Counted from the stretch's first letter, positions 16,707-25,190 are shown. The stretch: 64,000 bases of DNA from Chlorobium sp. (GCF_021740465.1 NZ_JAIOZR010000003.1:1-64000); one strand, 5' to 3'. The notes: a model not told the origin generated them from the letters alone. Numbers and translations are program-made.

Positions 16707-18134
16707 ATGCCGGTCTACTCGTCTCTCAGGATCAGGGAAAACGATGCCGGGCACATCAGGGCCTGGAAAAAAAGAACCGCAGAGAAGCTGCTCGTACTGC
16801 GTGGTGCGCTCGATGCCCATATCGCCGATGCTTCAGGAGGGGATTCAGCTATGCCGGTTCCTGAACGTAACGGTCGGCAATGGCTGAGGCTTGCCACATG
16901 GAATCTCCGCGAGTTCGATACACCCAAATATGGAGGTCGTCTCAAGGAGTCGCTCTATTTTATCGCGGAAATCATATCGCATTTCGATATCGTTGCGCTT
17001 CAGGAAGTTCGTGAGGATCTCGGTTCGCTCAGGGTGCTGATGGAATTTCTTGGTGAGCATGAGTGGGGCTACATCGCTACCGACGTTACCGAGGGCTCTT
17101 CGGGAAACCGGGAGCGGATGGTTTTCGTCTTCCAGAAAAACCGGGTGCGCTTCACCAGCATAGCGGGTGAGGTAGTGCTCGACAAAAGCGATGTGGTTAC
17201 TGATTTCTCGGCCATCTGTTTCAGGGATACTTCCGGTCTGAATGTGGAGTTTCCGGAGGGCTCTTTGTTTTCGCACTCCGGAGATGTTCCTGTTGTTAAG
17301 TCAAAAGGGAAAACATTTCTCCAAAACGATCTGGAAATTCCTCTGCCGGAAGGTACGCGTATTGTCCTTCCAAAGGGAAGTTCTCTTGTGCTGCCCAGGG
17401 CGGCCGAAGTTCCGGTTTCAGCTGCAACCGGCCAGGTTGAGCTTGATTTTTCAGTGCACAAGGCATGGTCGAAACAAGCGATGGTGCGTCCCCCGGCAGA
17501 TGCCCTGACAGGTGTCGGTCTGCAGTTTGCTCGCTCGCCCTTTCTTGTGACCTTTCAGGCTGGCTGGCTGAAATTCATACTCTGTACCGTCCATATCTAC
17601 TATGGAACAGGCCGGGAGGGGATGGTCAGGAGAAATGAGGAGATCAGGAAACTTACCCGTTTCCTTTCAAAACGGGCCGAAAGCGAGCATGATTCCGATG
17701 CCGAAAACTTCTTTTTCGTGCTTGGTGATTTCAACATCGTAGGCAAGGAGCATGTGACCTGGCAGTCGCTTCACTCGAACGGATTCCGGGTTCCCGATCA
17801 GCTCCGGAAAATTCCCGTCGGAAGCAATGTTGCCCGCGACAAGGCGTATGACCAGATCGCCTTCTGGCAACAGCCCGTTGCGCCGCATCCCGGAGCTACC
17901 TTCATTGATGTCGGCAATGCCGGTATTTTCGATTATTTCAGGTATGTGTTCCGCCGGGGTGCCGATGATCCCGACGGAGAAGATGAACTGTACTATGCGG
18001 AAAAGACAAAGAAGTACAAGCTTACCTACAAGGAGTGGAGAACCTATCAGATGTCGGATCATCTGCCGATGTGGATCGAGCTGAGAACGGATTTCGGAGC
18101 CGACTACCTTTCGGCTGTTTCCGTTTCCGACTGA
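16707..18134 (+). CDS. Endonuclease/exonuclease/phosphatase (EEP) family protein, cytoplasmic
   Basis: This is a 475-residue protein of the EEP fold. The N-terminal catalytic parts are LATWNLREFD (Asn), DIVALQEVRED (metal Glu) and, after an inserted region of about 120 residues (residues 145-265), CTVHIYYG, LGDFNIVG (Asp, Asn) and SDHLPMWIEL (Asp, His). The insertion is unlike other EEP proteins and rich in beta-strand. No signal peptide is seen, unlike the secreted relative at 45995-47026. The in-frame ATG at 16692 is preceded by nothing useful; AAGGAGG at 16694-16700 lies six bases before the ATG at 16707, which I choose. Substrate unknown. Confidence 0.8.
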   Translation: MPVYSSLRIRENDAGHIRAWKKRTAEKLLVLRGALDAHIADASGGDSAMPVPERNGRQWLRLATWNLREFDTPKYGGRLKESLYFIAEIISHFDIVALQEVREDLGSLRVLMEFLGEHEWGYIATDVTEGSSGNRERMVFVFQKNRVRFTSIAGEVVLDKSDVVTDFSAICFRDTSGLNVEFPEGSLFSHSGDVPVVKSKGKTFLQNDLEIPLPEGTRIVLPKGSSLVLPRAAEVPVSAATGQVELDFSVHKAWSKQAMVRPPADALTGVGLQFARSPFLVTFQAGWLKFILCTVHIYYGTGREGMVRRNEEIRKLTRFLSKRAESEHDSDAENFFFVLGDFNIVGKEHVTWQSLHSNGFRVPDQLRKIPVGSNVARDKAYDQIAFWQQPVAPHPGATFIDVGNAGIFDYFRYVFRRGADDPDGEDELYYAEKTKKYKLTYKEWRTYQMSDHLPMWIELRTDFGADYLSAVSVSD

Positions 18135-18169
18135 ATGCCTCGCACCACTGAGGTGCATCAGGGTGTCGA

Positions 18170-19036
18170 TCAGCCGAGTTCGAAGGTTGTGATGCCGTAG
18201 GTTCTGTGGAGGGGGAGCTTCGGAGGTTTTCCCCTGTACATGCGGGTGGTTTCAAAGACAGCGCGCATCCTGTGCCGTTGCGCCATCTTCAGCGCTGAGG
18301 GATTGACCACCGGAATGTCCAGAAAGAGCGGCGTCCCCTCCGTTAGCGGGGCCTTCAGGGCAGAGAAGAGCGCTTCGGCGAGATCAGGCCGGTCGGCAAA
18401 GAGCGGGCCGATTTTGAAGCCATTGCGGCAGGGCCGGATGACTCCGTATCCGGCAATTCGTTCGTTTTCCGTGATGCCGAGCGCCTCGGAACCCCGCTGG
18501 TTGATCCAGCAGTCGAGAAATGCCCTGCGCTCCTCGGGAAAGAATGATCGGTCGTACTCCAGGAGCTTCCCGAAAGGTAATTCCGAAAGCGACACGATGC
18601 TTCCCCGTTTCGGGATATTGTTTTTTCCCTCTTCTCCTCCTGTGCCCTCATAGCGGATGTTGCGCCATGCCGGGGCGAATCCGGATTTGCGGTAATTCTC
18701 CTGCTGGGCCACCACGCCGTCGAGGCCTGCCGTGCGGCCTTCGAGCCGGGCCAGACCGGCATGCCATATCCGGAGGCCCAGACCCATGCCGCGATACCTG
18801 GGCAGAACAAGGTAAAAGCCGAGAAATCCGGAGGAAGAGCCGTATCTGACCACAGAGATGGCGGCAACCGGTTCCGTGCCGAGCAGCCCGATGAGGAACC
18901 CTTCCGGATCGGTACGGTAAAAGCATTCTGCGTCACCGTTTCCGGGATTCCAGCCCTCTCTGGCGGCCCATTCTACGGCGATATCGAGATCGGAGCGGGT
19001 CATAGTTCTGATGGTGTAGCCGGACAGTTCGCTCAT
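18170..19036 (-). CDS. GNAT acetyltransferase with C-terminal acetyltransferase-like domain
   Basis: This protein of about 288 residues joins an N-terminal GNAT domain (acetyl-CoA site PRYRGMGLGLRIW) to a second GNAT-like half of the Acetyltransf_18 type (residues 170-285: LFLDIPVVNPSALKMAQ). The pairing is typical of the YitH/double-GNAT group, whose substrates are unknown. The frame opens further upstream, and ATG 19099 is possible, but homology begins at MSELSGYTIRT (19036). It is convergent with the EEP gene, 35 bases away. Confidence 0.75.
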   Translation of the reverse strand: MSELSGYTIRTMTRSDLDIAVEWAAREGWNPGNGDAECFYRTDPEGFLIGLLGTEPVAAISVVRYGSSSGFLGFYLVLPRYRGMGLGLRIWHAGLARLEGRTAGLDGVVAQQENYRKSGFAPAWRNIRYEGTGGEEGKNNIPKRGSIVSLSELPFGKLLEYDRSFFPEERRAFLDCWINQRGSEALGITENERIAGYGVIRPCRNGFKIGPLFADRPDLAEALFSALKAPLTEGTPLFLDIPVVNPSALKMAQRHRMRAVFETTRMYRGKPPKLPLHRTYGITTFELG

Positions 19037-19246
19037 CGGTAAAGGGGATGGGGTTCGGGGGAGCTTGTATGAAGTTATCTTATCAAGATATCTGAACATT
19101 TTCAAACAGTCCGCCTGATCCGATCGGTTCCGGAGTTTAATTTTATTCTCAATAACACCTGACAGCTCTTGACAGGAGTCTTTTTTTGTTGTATGTTACT
19201 GGCATATGCTAATAACTGAAGGGAAATCCGGATTATTGAAACAGGT

Positions 19247-19831
19247 ATGACAAGACCGGTAAAGTGCAGGAAAGTGAGCGGCGAGCCGCCTTACAGGGTT
19301 TTCAGCCCGGCAGGGTGTCCGAAAGAGAGGTTCGAGGGAGTGGAGATGTCGCTTGACGAACTTGAAGCAATCCGGCTCGCCGACCTGGAGGGGCTCTACC
19401 AGGAGGCGGCTGCCCGGGAGATGCATGTATCGCGTCAGACCTTCGGCAATATTCTCGCTTCGGCCAGGCATAAGGTTGCAGAGATGTTGATTTATGGAAG
19501 AGAGTTAACCGTAACAGGAGGAAATATCATGGTTACCAGTGAAGAAAGAGTGTTCGGATGTGCCGCCTGCGGGCATCAGTGGAGTTTGGCTCACGGTTTG
19601 CCGAGACCCGGGGTTTGCCCTTCGTGCGCAAACGAAAACATCCATCGCCGTTCGACGGGCGGGGGATTCGGAGGCGGTCGAATGGGCGGCGGAAGATGCC
19701 GGGGTCTGAAAACCGGGTTTGACCGTCAGGGCAGGGGCCAGGGAATGGGCAGAGGTCAGGGTTCTGGTGATGGAGCAGGTGTTCATGGTCGTCAGGTCGA
19801 TCAACAAAACAGTCAAGGAGACAATGTATGA
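19247..19831 (+). CDS. DUF134 DNA-binding protein with zinc ribbon and Gly-rich tail
   Basis: The 194 residues begin with a DUF134 winged-helix/HTH domain (residues 1-88: RPVKCRKVSG, VEMSLDELEAIRLADLEGLYQ, SRQTFGNILASAR). A zinc-ribbon-like part follows (CAACGHQWS then CPSCANEN), and then a Gly/Arg-rich tail (residues 130-190). DUF134 proteins usually pair with NifX/NifB-domain proteins, as here: the stop overlaps the next gene's start (ATGA). The extended zinc ribbon and tail are not standard. The likely role is a regulator acting with the neighbouring Fe-S or FeMo-cofactor-type protein; this is inference. Confidence 0.8.
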   Translation: MTRPVKCRKVSGEPPYRVFSPAGCPKERFEGVEMSLDELEAIRLADLEGLYQEAAAREMHVSRQTFGNILASARHKVAEMLIYGRELTVTGGNIMVTSEERVFGCAACGHQWSLAHGLPRPGVCPSCANENIHRRSTGGGFGGGRMGGGRCRGLKTGFDRQGRGQGMGRGQGSGDGAGVHGRQVDQQNSQGDNV

Positions 19832-20196
19832 GAGTAGTTATTCCTCTGGATGAGAATGCCGGTCACACATCAAAAGTGTGCGACCACTTCGGCAGTGCTC
19901 CGTTTTTTGCCGTTTCGGATACTGAAACCGGCGCTTTCGAGATTACCGCTAACGGCGACAGCCAGCATGACCATGGCCAGTGCACTCCTGCGGATGTCTT
20001 TACAGGAATGGGCGTTGACGCCGTTATCTGCAATGGCATCGGCGCACGTGCCGCTTCGCGGCTTCAGATGTCGGGCATCGGGGTTTACATGGCAGGGCTT
20101 GCCCCTACGGCGGAAGAGGCGCTGAAACGCTTCAACAGCGGTGCACTCACGAAAGTGACGGGACAGCAGACCTGCCAGGGGCACGATTGCCACTGA
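19828..20196 (+). CDS. NifX/NifB-domain dinitrogenase iron-molybdenum cofactor-type protein
   Basis: This 122-residue protein has the NifX-NifB domain that binds iron-molybdenum or related Fe-S cofactor precursors: RVVIPLDENAG, VCDHFGSAPFFAV and GMGVDAVICNGIGARA. A Cys/His-bearing end (QTCQGHDCH) may bind metal. The start overlaps the stop of the DUF134 gene by four bases, so the two are translationally coupled. No nif genes are nearby; a general metal-cofactor storage role is plausible. Confidence 0.85.
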   Translation: MRVVIPLDENAGHTSKVCDHFGSAPFFAVSDTETGAFEITANGDSQHDHGQCTPADVFTGMGVDAVICNGIGARAASRLQMSGIGVYMAGLAPTAEEALKRFNSGALTKVTGQQTCQGHDCH

Positions 20197-20255
20197 CGCA
20201 GGATCTTCCGAAAGGGCGCTCCCTCCTGTGACCTCCCGAGCGGATTCAAACAGGC

Positions 20256-20293
20256 AAAGCGGTGGCTGCAGCGTGCGGCCACCGCTTTTTTTA
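20256..20293 (+). terminator. Intrinsic terminator after the NifX-like gene
   Basis: Inverted repeat AAAGCGGTGGC at 20256-20266 with GCCACCGCTTT at 20278-20288, then a T run. It lies 60 bases downstream of the NifX-like stop. Confidence 0.75.
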
Positions 20294-20648
20294 TTGGCGA
20301 ATTGTACGGATGTGGCGATTTCTCTATCCGGTTTCCCCGGTTTTCGTTTTTGCCCGGAGCGCAGGGGAGCGGCAGTTGGCCCGGGAACTCGGGGCCGACT
20401 GGGCGGGAGACAGCGAAGCCTCGCCTCCGGAACCATGCTCGGCCATCATAGACACCACGCCCGCATGGCGCCCTGTGCTTGCCGCCCTGGAGCGCCTGCA
20501 GCCGGGGGGCAGGCTGGTGATCAACGCCATTCGCAAGGAGGCCGGCGATCGGGAGGTGATGGCCGGCCTGAGTTATGACCGGCACCTCTGGATGGAAAAG
20601 GAGCTTAAAAGCGTGGCTAACGTTACCCGTGCGGATGTACAGGCAGAC
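20290..20648 (+). pseudogene. Alcohol dehydrogenase remnant, truncated at both ends
   Basis: About 110 codons match the Rossmann half of a zinc-dependent alcohol dehydrogenase: SPVFVFARSAGERQLARELGADWAGDS, split here by position, then DTTPAWRPVLAALERLQPGGRLV and ELKSVANVTRADVQ. The catalytic zinc and NAD-glycine regions and the last third are missing (the full enzyme is about 330 residues). The 5' part merges with the terminator of the preceding gene, and the 3' end breaks into a CAGTAGG heptanucleotide tract. No start codon or ribosome binding site supports expression. It is a relic. Confidence 0.75.
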
Positions 20649-20666
20649 AGTAGGCAGTAGGCAGTA
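20641..20666 (+). repeat. Short tandem heptanucleotide tract (CAGTAGG family)
   Basis: Units AGGCAGA, CAGTAGG, CAGTAGG and CAGTA run directly at the broken end of the alcohol dehydrogenase remnant. The same unit forms a longer tract at 25138-25190. Confidence 0.7.
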
Positions 20667-20690
20667 TCCTGCACACCGCACACGCTCTTC

Positions 20691-21494
20691 TTATGCCAGC
20701 AGGAGCAGGCTTACGGCCATGACTCCCATGCCGAGAATGAGGCCTGAAATAGCGATGTGGTGTTCGCCGTACTCCTCGGCTGCCGGAAGCAGTTCGTCGA
20801 GCGCTATGTAGACCATGATGCCTCCCACTCCGGCAAGTACGCTGCCGAATACCAGAGGGCTGAGAAAAGGCTTGAGCAGGGTGTAGCCGATAATGGCTCC
20901 GAGCGGCTCGGCAAGACCGGAGAGGAACGAGTAGCCGAAGGCTCTCGTCCGGCTTTTTGTGGCGAAGTAGATAGGCACTGCAACAGCCATGCCCTCGGGT
21001 ATATTGTGCAGGGCGATGGTGGCCGCGATAATGATGCCGAGATCGGGATTGGATAGCGCGCTGAAAAAGACGGCAAGGCCTTCAGGAAAATTGTGGATGG
21101 CGATGGCTACGGCCGTGAAGATGCCCATGCGGTGCAGTCGTGCCTCTTCGGAGGGTTCGGCGTTCAGGGTGCCGATCATCGACATCTCGTGCGGGTTCTC
21201 GAAATCCGGCACAAGCTGGTCGATCAGCCAGATGAAGAGCATGCCGCCGAAAAATGCCGTGGTGGTGATCCAGCCCGCGGCGTGTTCCGCGATTTCCTTC
21301 GCCACGGTATCGCCAGCCTGGGGCATTATTTCCACAAAGGAGACATAGAGCATGATGCCGGCCGAAAAGCCGAGGGCGAAGGTGAGAAACTTCTTGTTGG
21401 TATGGTTCACCATAAGGGCGAGCAGACTGCCGATTCCTGTGGAGAGTCCGGCAAGCAGGGTAAGGCCGAGAGCTGGGTAGTAGTTGCTGCTCAT
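20691..21494 (-). CDS. zupT: ZIP-family zinc transporter ZupT
   Basis: This 267-residue inner-membrane protein takes up zinc and other divalent metals. Eight predicted helices carry the ZIP motifs AVAIAIHNFPEGLAVFF (helix 4) and ATIALHNIPEGMAVAVPI (helix 5), whose His, Asn, Pro and Glu residues form the binuclear metal site. A loop after helix 3 (about residues 95-118) has acidic and His residues. Length is close to E. coli ZupT. No metal regulator lies next to it, and it stands 159 bases from the LOG gene. Confidence 0.92.
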   Translation of the reverse strand: MSSNYYPALGLTLLAGLSTGIGSLLALMVNHTNKKFLTFALGFSAGIMLYVSFVEIMPQAGDTVAKEIAEHAAGWITTTAFFGGMLFIWLIDQLVPDFENPHEMSMIGTLNAEPSEEARLHRMGIFTAVAIAIHNFPEGLAVFFSALSNPDLGIIIAATIALHNIPEGMAVAVPIYFATKSRTRAFGYSFLSGLAEPLGAIIGYTLLKPFLSPLVFGSVLAGVGGIMVYIALDELLPAAEEYGEHHIAISGLILGMGVMAVSLLLLA

Positions 21495-21653
21495 AAAAGG
21501 GGTGGTTGCCTCAGGGCATTGGTAACGGTTTCATAAAACAAAACGCAGGCGCCTCTCTGACGGAGTCGGCCGAAAGTATACATGGTAACAGGCCTTGCGT
21601 CTTCCCGGTTCCTTCACTTCGAGGGTCGCTACTGCGGCTGCAGATGATGACGT

Positions 21654-22208
21654 TCAGGATTGCGGGTCTCCGGTTTCGAGAATCCCGAACACCTCTTCGG
21701 GGGTGCTGCATACCGTGTAGTACCTGTCGTGGTTTTTTCCGACCATGCCCTCTTCGGCGATACGCCTGAAAAAAGAGAGCAGCGGCTCCCAGAATCCGTT
21801 GCAGTTTAGCAGCAAAATGGGTTTGCGGTGGTGGCCGAGGTGTTTCCAGGTGATGATTTCCATCAGCTCGTCGAGGGTTCCGAATCCTCCGGGCAGAATC
21901 ACGAAGGCATCTCCCCACTCGGTGAGCTTCATTTTCCGCTCGTGCATGGTTTCAACCACGAACAGTTCCGAGATGCCGTAGTGCGCCACCTCTTTCTCCT
22001 CGAGAAAACGGGGGATGATGCCCCGTACCGTGCCGCCGTTGTGCATGACGGCATCGGATACGCATCCCATGAGCCCTACGTTCCCTCCTCCGAAAACCAG
22101 CCCGATGCCCCGTTCGGCCATGCCCTTGCCGAGCTGCCGGGCACACTCGAAGTAGGCCTCGGGAGCGTGGTTGCTGGAGCTGCAGTATACCGTAATGTTT
22201 CTGATCAT
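21654..22208 (-). CDS. LOG-family (TIGR00730) Rossmann protein
   Basis: This 184-residue protein belongs to the LOG family. Cytokinin-activating phosphoribohydrolases in plants and actinobacteria remove ribose 5-phosphate from purine nucleotides. The PGGFGTLDE active-site loop is present, with the YCSSSNHAP start and GGGNVGLMG nucleotide motif. In bacteria the physiological substrate is usually unknown. It follows the GT2 gene by 12 bases and probably shares the bchG transcript. Confidence 0.85.
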   Translation of the reverse strand: MIRNITVYCSSSNHAPEAYFECARQLGKGMAERGIGLVFGGGNVGLMGCVSDAVMHNGGTVRGIIPRFLEEKEVAHYGISELFVVETMHERKMKLTEWGDAFVILPGGFGTLDELMEIITWKHLGHHRKPILLLNCNGFWEPLLSFFRRIAEEGMVGKNHDRYYTVCSTPEEVFGILETGDPQS

Positions 22209-22220
22209 GGCACGCGGGGT

Positions 22221-22859
22221 TCAGGGTGTGAAGTTTTTCGTGATGCTGTCGTCGGCACGGGTATAGATGTAGGTTTTCGGCTCTTCGATTTTCTGCACCC
22301 TGAATTCGCTTTCAGCCCGCGACCAGAGTTCGGTTTCGCCGGCATAGGGGAGGGGTTTGAATCCGTCGAGCGCCAGAAACAGCTCCCGTCGGCCGAAGAG
22401 CGTAGGGCCGACAATGCACTCCCTGATGTCGATCATCTTTTCGGGATTGTAGCAGTCCCTGACGAAAAGCTCTTCGTCGGTGTGGAATCCCCCGACAATC
22501 AGGTCGATTTCCGGATGCTCCCGCATGTAATCCATGCGGCTTTCCAGATGAAGGGGCAGATAGCTGTCGTCGCTGTCCAGAAAGGTGATCCATGTGCCGA
22601 AGGCCGCCTGGATGCCGGCGTTGCGCGTCATGTTGAGTTTCCGGTTGCTGTGCTTCAGGTAGCGCAGGGCGCTGCAGCGTTCGAGATAGGCATTCACCAC
22701 CCCGTAGGTGCCGTCGGAGCTGCCGTCGTCCACCACGAGCAGTTCCCAGTTTCGGAAGGTCTGGCAGAGAACGCTCTCGATTGCCTTTTCAAGCAGCCCC
22801 GCACGGTTGAAGGTTGGAAGTATGACCGATATTTCGGGCCGGGAGGTGAATCGCATCAT
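22221..22859 (-). CDS. Family 2 glycosyltransferase
   Basis: This 212-residue GT-A enzyme has EISVILPTFNRAGLLEKAI at the N-terminus, VVDDGSSDGT and the DSDD nucleotide-sugar/metal motif (TFLDSDDSYL). It ends with WSRAESEFRVQ. The protein is short and soluble and lacks a membrane anchor. Its start codon overlaps the bchG stop (four bases, ATGA), so translation is coupled. A role in glycosylating a pigment or lipid is a guess from position only; the acceptor is unknown. Confidence 0.85.
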   Translation of the reverse strand: MMRFTSRPEISVILPTFNRAGLLEKAIESVLCQTFRNWELLVVDDGSSDGTYGVVNAYLERCSALRYLKHSNRKLNMTRNAGIQAAFGTWITFLDSDDSYLPLHLESRMDYMREHPEIDLIVGGFHTDEELFVRDCYNPEKMIDIRECIVGPTLFGRRELFLALDGFKPLPYAGETELWSRAESEFRVQKIEEPKTYIYTRADDSITKNFTP

Positions 22860-23857
22860 GGCCGGGAGGCTTTGATTGCCAGAGCGCAGACCAGCATGCC
22901 GGCCACAAGAAAGTTCTGGGCGATGGCGTTGTAGCGCACATCCATGGTTCTGGGAGAACGCACAAGGCTGAACTGCAGGAGAAACTGAGGAACGATGAGG
23001 ATTGCCGCTGTCCATGCGTATATGGCCTGGCCGGAGATGAACAGCCATGCAGCGGCGAGGAACTGGCCGAGATTGATGAGTATGGCGGCAATAAGTGCTG
23101 CATTCCTTTCGCCGAATACGGCCGGCAGTGTCCTGATGCCTGCCAGACGGTCGCCGTCGACGGATTTGAAGTCGTTGATGGTCATGGTGCCGGTGCTGGC
23201 GATGGTGTACATGGCGGCTATGATGAGCGACGGCTGCAGGTTCCGGAGGCTCAGCCCCGGGTTGTAGGCGATTTCGCCGGCCACCCAGGGGATGATAAGG
23301 TACGATACCGCGACGATGATGTTGCCCAGCCAGAGCCGTTTCTTGAGCTTGATGGGGTTTGCGCTGTACAGGTGCGCGTTGATGATGCCGATGACCACGT
23401 AAAAGCCGATCAGCGGATGTATCAGGTAGCCAGTGATGACCGACAGCACCGACCAGACGGCGATCAGGATGGTCGCGTTGCGAAGGGATATCGCTCCGCC
23501 GGGTATGGGCCGGTCGGGTTCGTTGATCTCGTCGAGGTCGCGGTCGAAATAGTCGTTGAGCATCTGGCAGGTGCCGGTGGCAAGCGGACCGGTCAGCAGC
23601 ATGGCAAGCAGGAATTTGCTTTCGGCGAGGTTCTCCCATCCGAACCGGCCGCTCGAGACGGCTCCGCACAGAAAGCTCCACATGACCGGAATCCAGGTGA
23701 CCGGCTTGAGAAAGCGTACGAAGAGGGCCAGTTTTGAAAGGTTTTCGGTTGAGCGGTTCAGGGGCGCAACGAGTTTACGGACATTGAGAGAGCCGAACGC
23801 TCCTTTTTCCGTTTTTCCTTTTCTCTGTGAAGGCGTTCTTGAGTCGAGTTCCGTCAC
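22856..23857 (-). CDS. bchG: Bacteriochlorophyll synthase (UbiA prenyltransferase family)
   Basis: This enzyme joins the phytyl or geranylgeranyl group to bacteriochlorophyllide a, the last step before final reduction. The 333-residue protein has nine predicted helices and the prenyl-diphosphate Asp motif NDYFDRDLDEINEPDRPIPGG, given in two parts: NDYFDRD then INEPDRPIPGG. The second motif is DFKSVDGDRLAG. Both match BchG/ChlG rather than other UbiA enzymes; Chlorobiaceae also have a paralogue, BchK (bacteriochlorophyll c synthase), so that identity cannot be excluded, but the INEPxRPIP form favours BchG. An N-terminal extension of about 40 polar residues precedes the first helix. Downstream GT2 and LOG genes follow without real gaps. 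Confidence 0.88.
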   Translation of the reverse strand: MTELDSRTPSQRKGKTEKGAFGSLNVRKLVAPLNRSTENLSKLALFVRFLKPVTWIPVMWSFLCGAVSSGRFGWENLAESKFLLAMLLTGPLATGTCQMLNDYFDRDLDEINEPDRPIPGGAISLRNATILIAVWSVLSVITGYLIHPLIGFYVVIGIINAHLYSANPIKLKKRLWLGNIIVAVSYLIIPWVAGEIAYNPGLSLRNLQPSLIIAAMYTIASTGTMTINDFKSVDGDRLAGIRTLPAVFGERNAALIAAILINLGQFLAAAWLFISGQAIYAWTAAILIVPQFLLQFSLVRSPRTMDVRYNAIAQNFLVAGMLVCALAIKASRP

Positions 23858-24158
23858 CGTGCCGATTTAAGAAAATGTGAAAAAAACTGCAGGGCTGAAA
23901 AATAACACGTTAATACTAAAGAAGAGAACAGCCTATGGTAAAAAAACAATTTCCGGCCTTCAATGCCTCATGAGAACTTCTTCTGCGGGAGTTCCCGGTC
24001 GTCGTTCTTTTGCTTCTCAGCAAAAAGATCGATACCTTAACTGCTTGTCGGCACCCCGCTTTTCCACTCCGGCATTGCAGCCGGCCCGCCCGGGCACGGA
24101 GCGCGGTCATGGCGGCAAGTGAGAACACCAGCAACCAACAGAAAAGGAGCGACTGCTT
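23858..24158. other. Intergenic region between bchG and the 155-residue membrane protein
   Basis: About 300 bases between divergent genes. They must hold the bchG promoter and the start signals of the next gene. An AAGGAG-like site (AAAAGGAGCGACTGCTT) precedes the ATG at 24159. I see no RNA gene or repeat. Confidence 0.35.
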
Positions 24159-24626
24159 ATGGCCAAGCCGAGTTTGTGGGCCGATATGAAAAAAACCTTT
24201 CTGCTTCACGCCATTTCCGCGCATTTCAGCAACGGACTCATTCCCGTGGCGGTTCTCTATCTGCTGCTCAGCCTTCCCACAGGAAGCGTCTATTTCGAGC
24301 GTACCGTGCAGCACATCCTCTGGATCACCTTTCTGGCAATTCCGGTTTCTTTTTTTTCCGGTCTTCACGACTGGCGCACGAAGTACCGTGCGGCCAAAGC
24401 CCCGGTTTTCATGAAAAAAATCCGTCTTTCGATTCTGCTTTTCATTCTCTGCACTGTTGCCGTGGCACTGAGGCTCTTCCTGCCCGATGTGATGGCCCGT
24501 CAGGACATTCTGCACTGGTTCTATATCGGCGTGCTGCTCTGCATGCTTCCGGTCGTGACGCTGCTCGGCCATTACGGAGGCAAGCTTTCCATGCAGGGTC
24601 GCCAGCAGCCCCAGAAGCCCTCATAA
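24159..24626 (+). CDS. Four-helix membrane protein (DUF2231-like)
   Basis: This 155-residue protein has four hydrophobic helices (residues 15-40, 45-65, 87-108 and 118-138). The first carries an HAISAHFSNGLIPVAVLY pattern resembling the His-containing first helix of DUF2231 proteins, which may bind haem. The C-terminal tail is short and polar. The start has a good AGGAG site. The GNAT gene starts 17 bases after the stop, so they probably share a transcript. Confidence 0.6.
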   Translation: MAKPSLWADMKKTFLLHAISAHFSNGLIPVAVLYLLLSLPTGSVYFERTVQHILWITFLAIPVSFFSGLHDWRTKYRAAKAPVFMKKIRLSILLFILCTVAVALRLFLPDVMARQDILHWFYIGVLLCMLPVVTLLGHYGGKLSMQGRQQPQKPS

Positions 24627-24643
24627 CGTCAATCGGAGCGATC

Positions 24644-25135
24644 ATGCATATCGTGCTTGAGCCATTGACGGAGGATGACGGCCCTGAAATTCTCGATATT
24701 TTCAACTACTATGCCGCTAACAGCTTTGCCGCATATTCGCTGAGTCCGTTCCCGGTCGAGATGGCCGGCATGTTTCTTGACCTGTCGAACGGCTACCCTT
24801 CGATTGTTGCCCGCAACGAGGAGGGCACGGCCGTGGGCTTCGGCATGCTCCGTCCCTACAGCCCCATGCCTGCATTCAGCGCAACCTGCGAGATAACGCT
24901 CTTTTTAAGGCACGGGTTTACCGGCCAGGGCATCGGCAAGGCAATACTCGAACATCTTGCCGAAGAGGCCGCCGATACCGGACTTGGTTCGATTCTTGCC
25001 AGTATATCATCCCTGAACGAGGGGAGCATCCGTTTTCACCTGAAAAACGGCTTCCATGAGTGCGGCCGCTTCAGGGATGCCGGAGAAAAGTTCGGGAGGA
25101 AGTTCGATGTGGTATATTGCCAGAGGATGCTTTAA
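24644..25135 (+). CDS. GNAT acetyltransferase (phosphinothricin acetyltransferase-like)
   Basis: This 163-residue GNAT protein has the acetyl-CoA-binding segment RHGFTGQGIGKAILEHL at about residues 87-103 and an ISSLNEGSIRFHLKNGF strand-helix near residue 124, as in Bar/Pat and ArsN. The substrate is unknown. The frame opens about 500 bases earlier, but homology begins at MHIVLEPLTEDDG (24644), just after the stop of the preceding gene. A tandem repeat starts three bases past its stop. Confidence 0.8.
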   Translation: MHIVLEPLTEDDGPEILDIFNYYAANSFAAYSLSPFPVEMAGMFLDLSNGYPSIVARNEEGTAVGFGMLRPYSPMPAFSATCEITLFLRHGFTGQGIGKAILEHLAEEAADTGLGSILASISSLNEGSIRFHLKNGFHECGRFRDAGEKFGRKFDVVYCQRML

Positions 25136-25137
25136 AA

Positions 25138-25190
25138 CAGTATTCAGTAGGCAGTATTCAGTAGGCAGTAGACAGTAGGCAGTAGGCTGT
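25138..25190 (+). repeat. Tandem heptanucleotide tract (CAGTAGG/CAGTATT)
   Basis: About seven units alternate CAGTATT, CAGTAGG and CAGTAGA from 25138 to 25190. On the minus strand it would read TACTGCC units. The same unit is found at 20641-20666. Such tracts are common in several bacterial lineages and vary in copy number; no function is claimed. Confidence 0.75.

Noticed and set aside
22860-23681. Long 5' extension of the glycosyltransferase frame
   Set aside because: It runs antiparallel in frame through bchG and has no glycosyltransferase content before MMRFTSRPEISV; the start at 22859 overlaps the bchG stop naturally.
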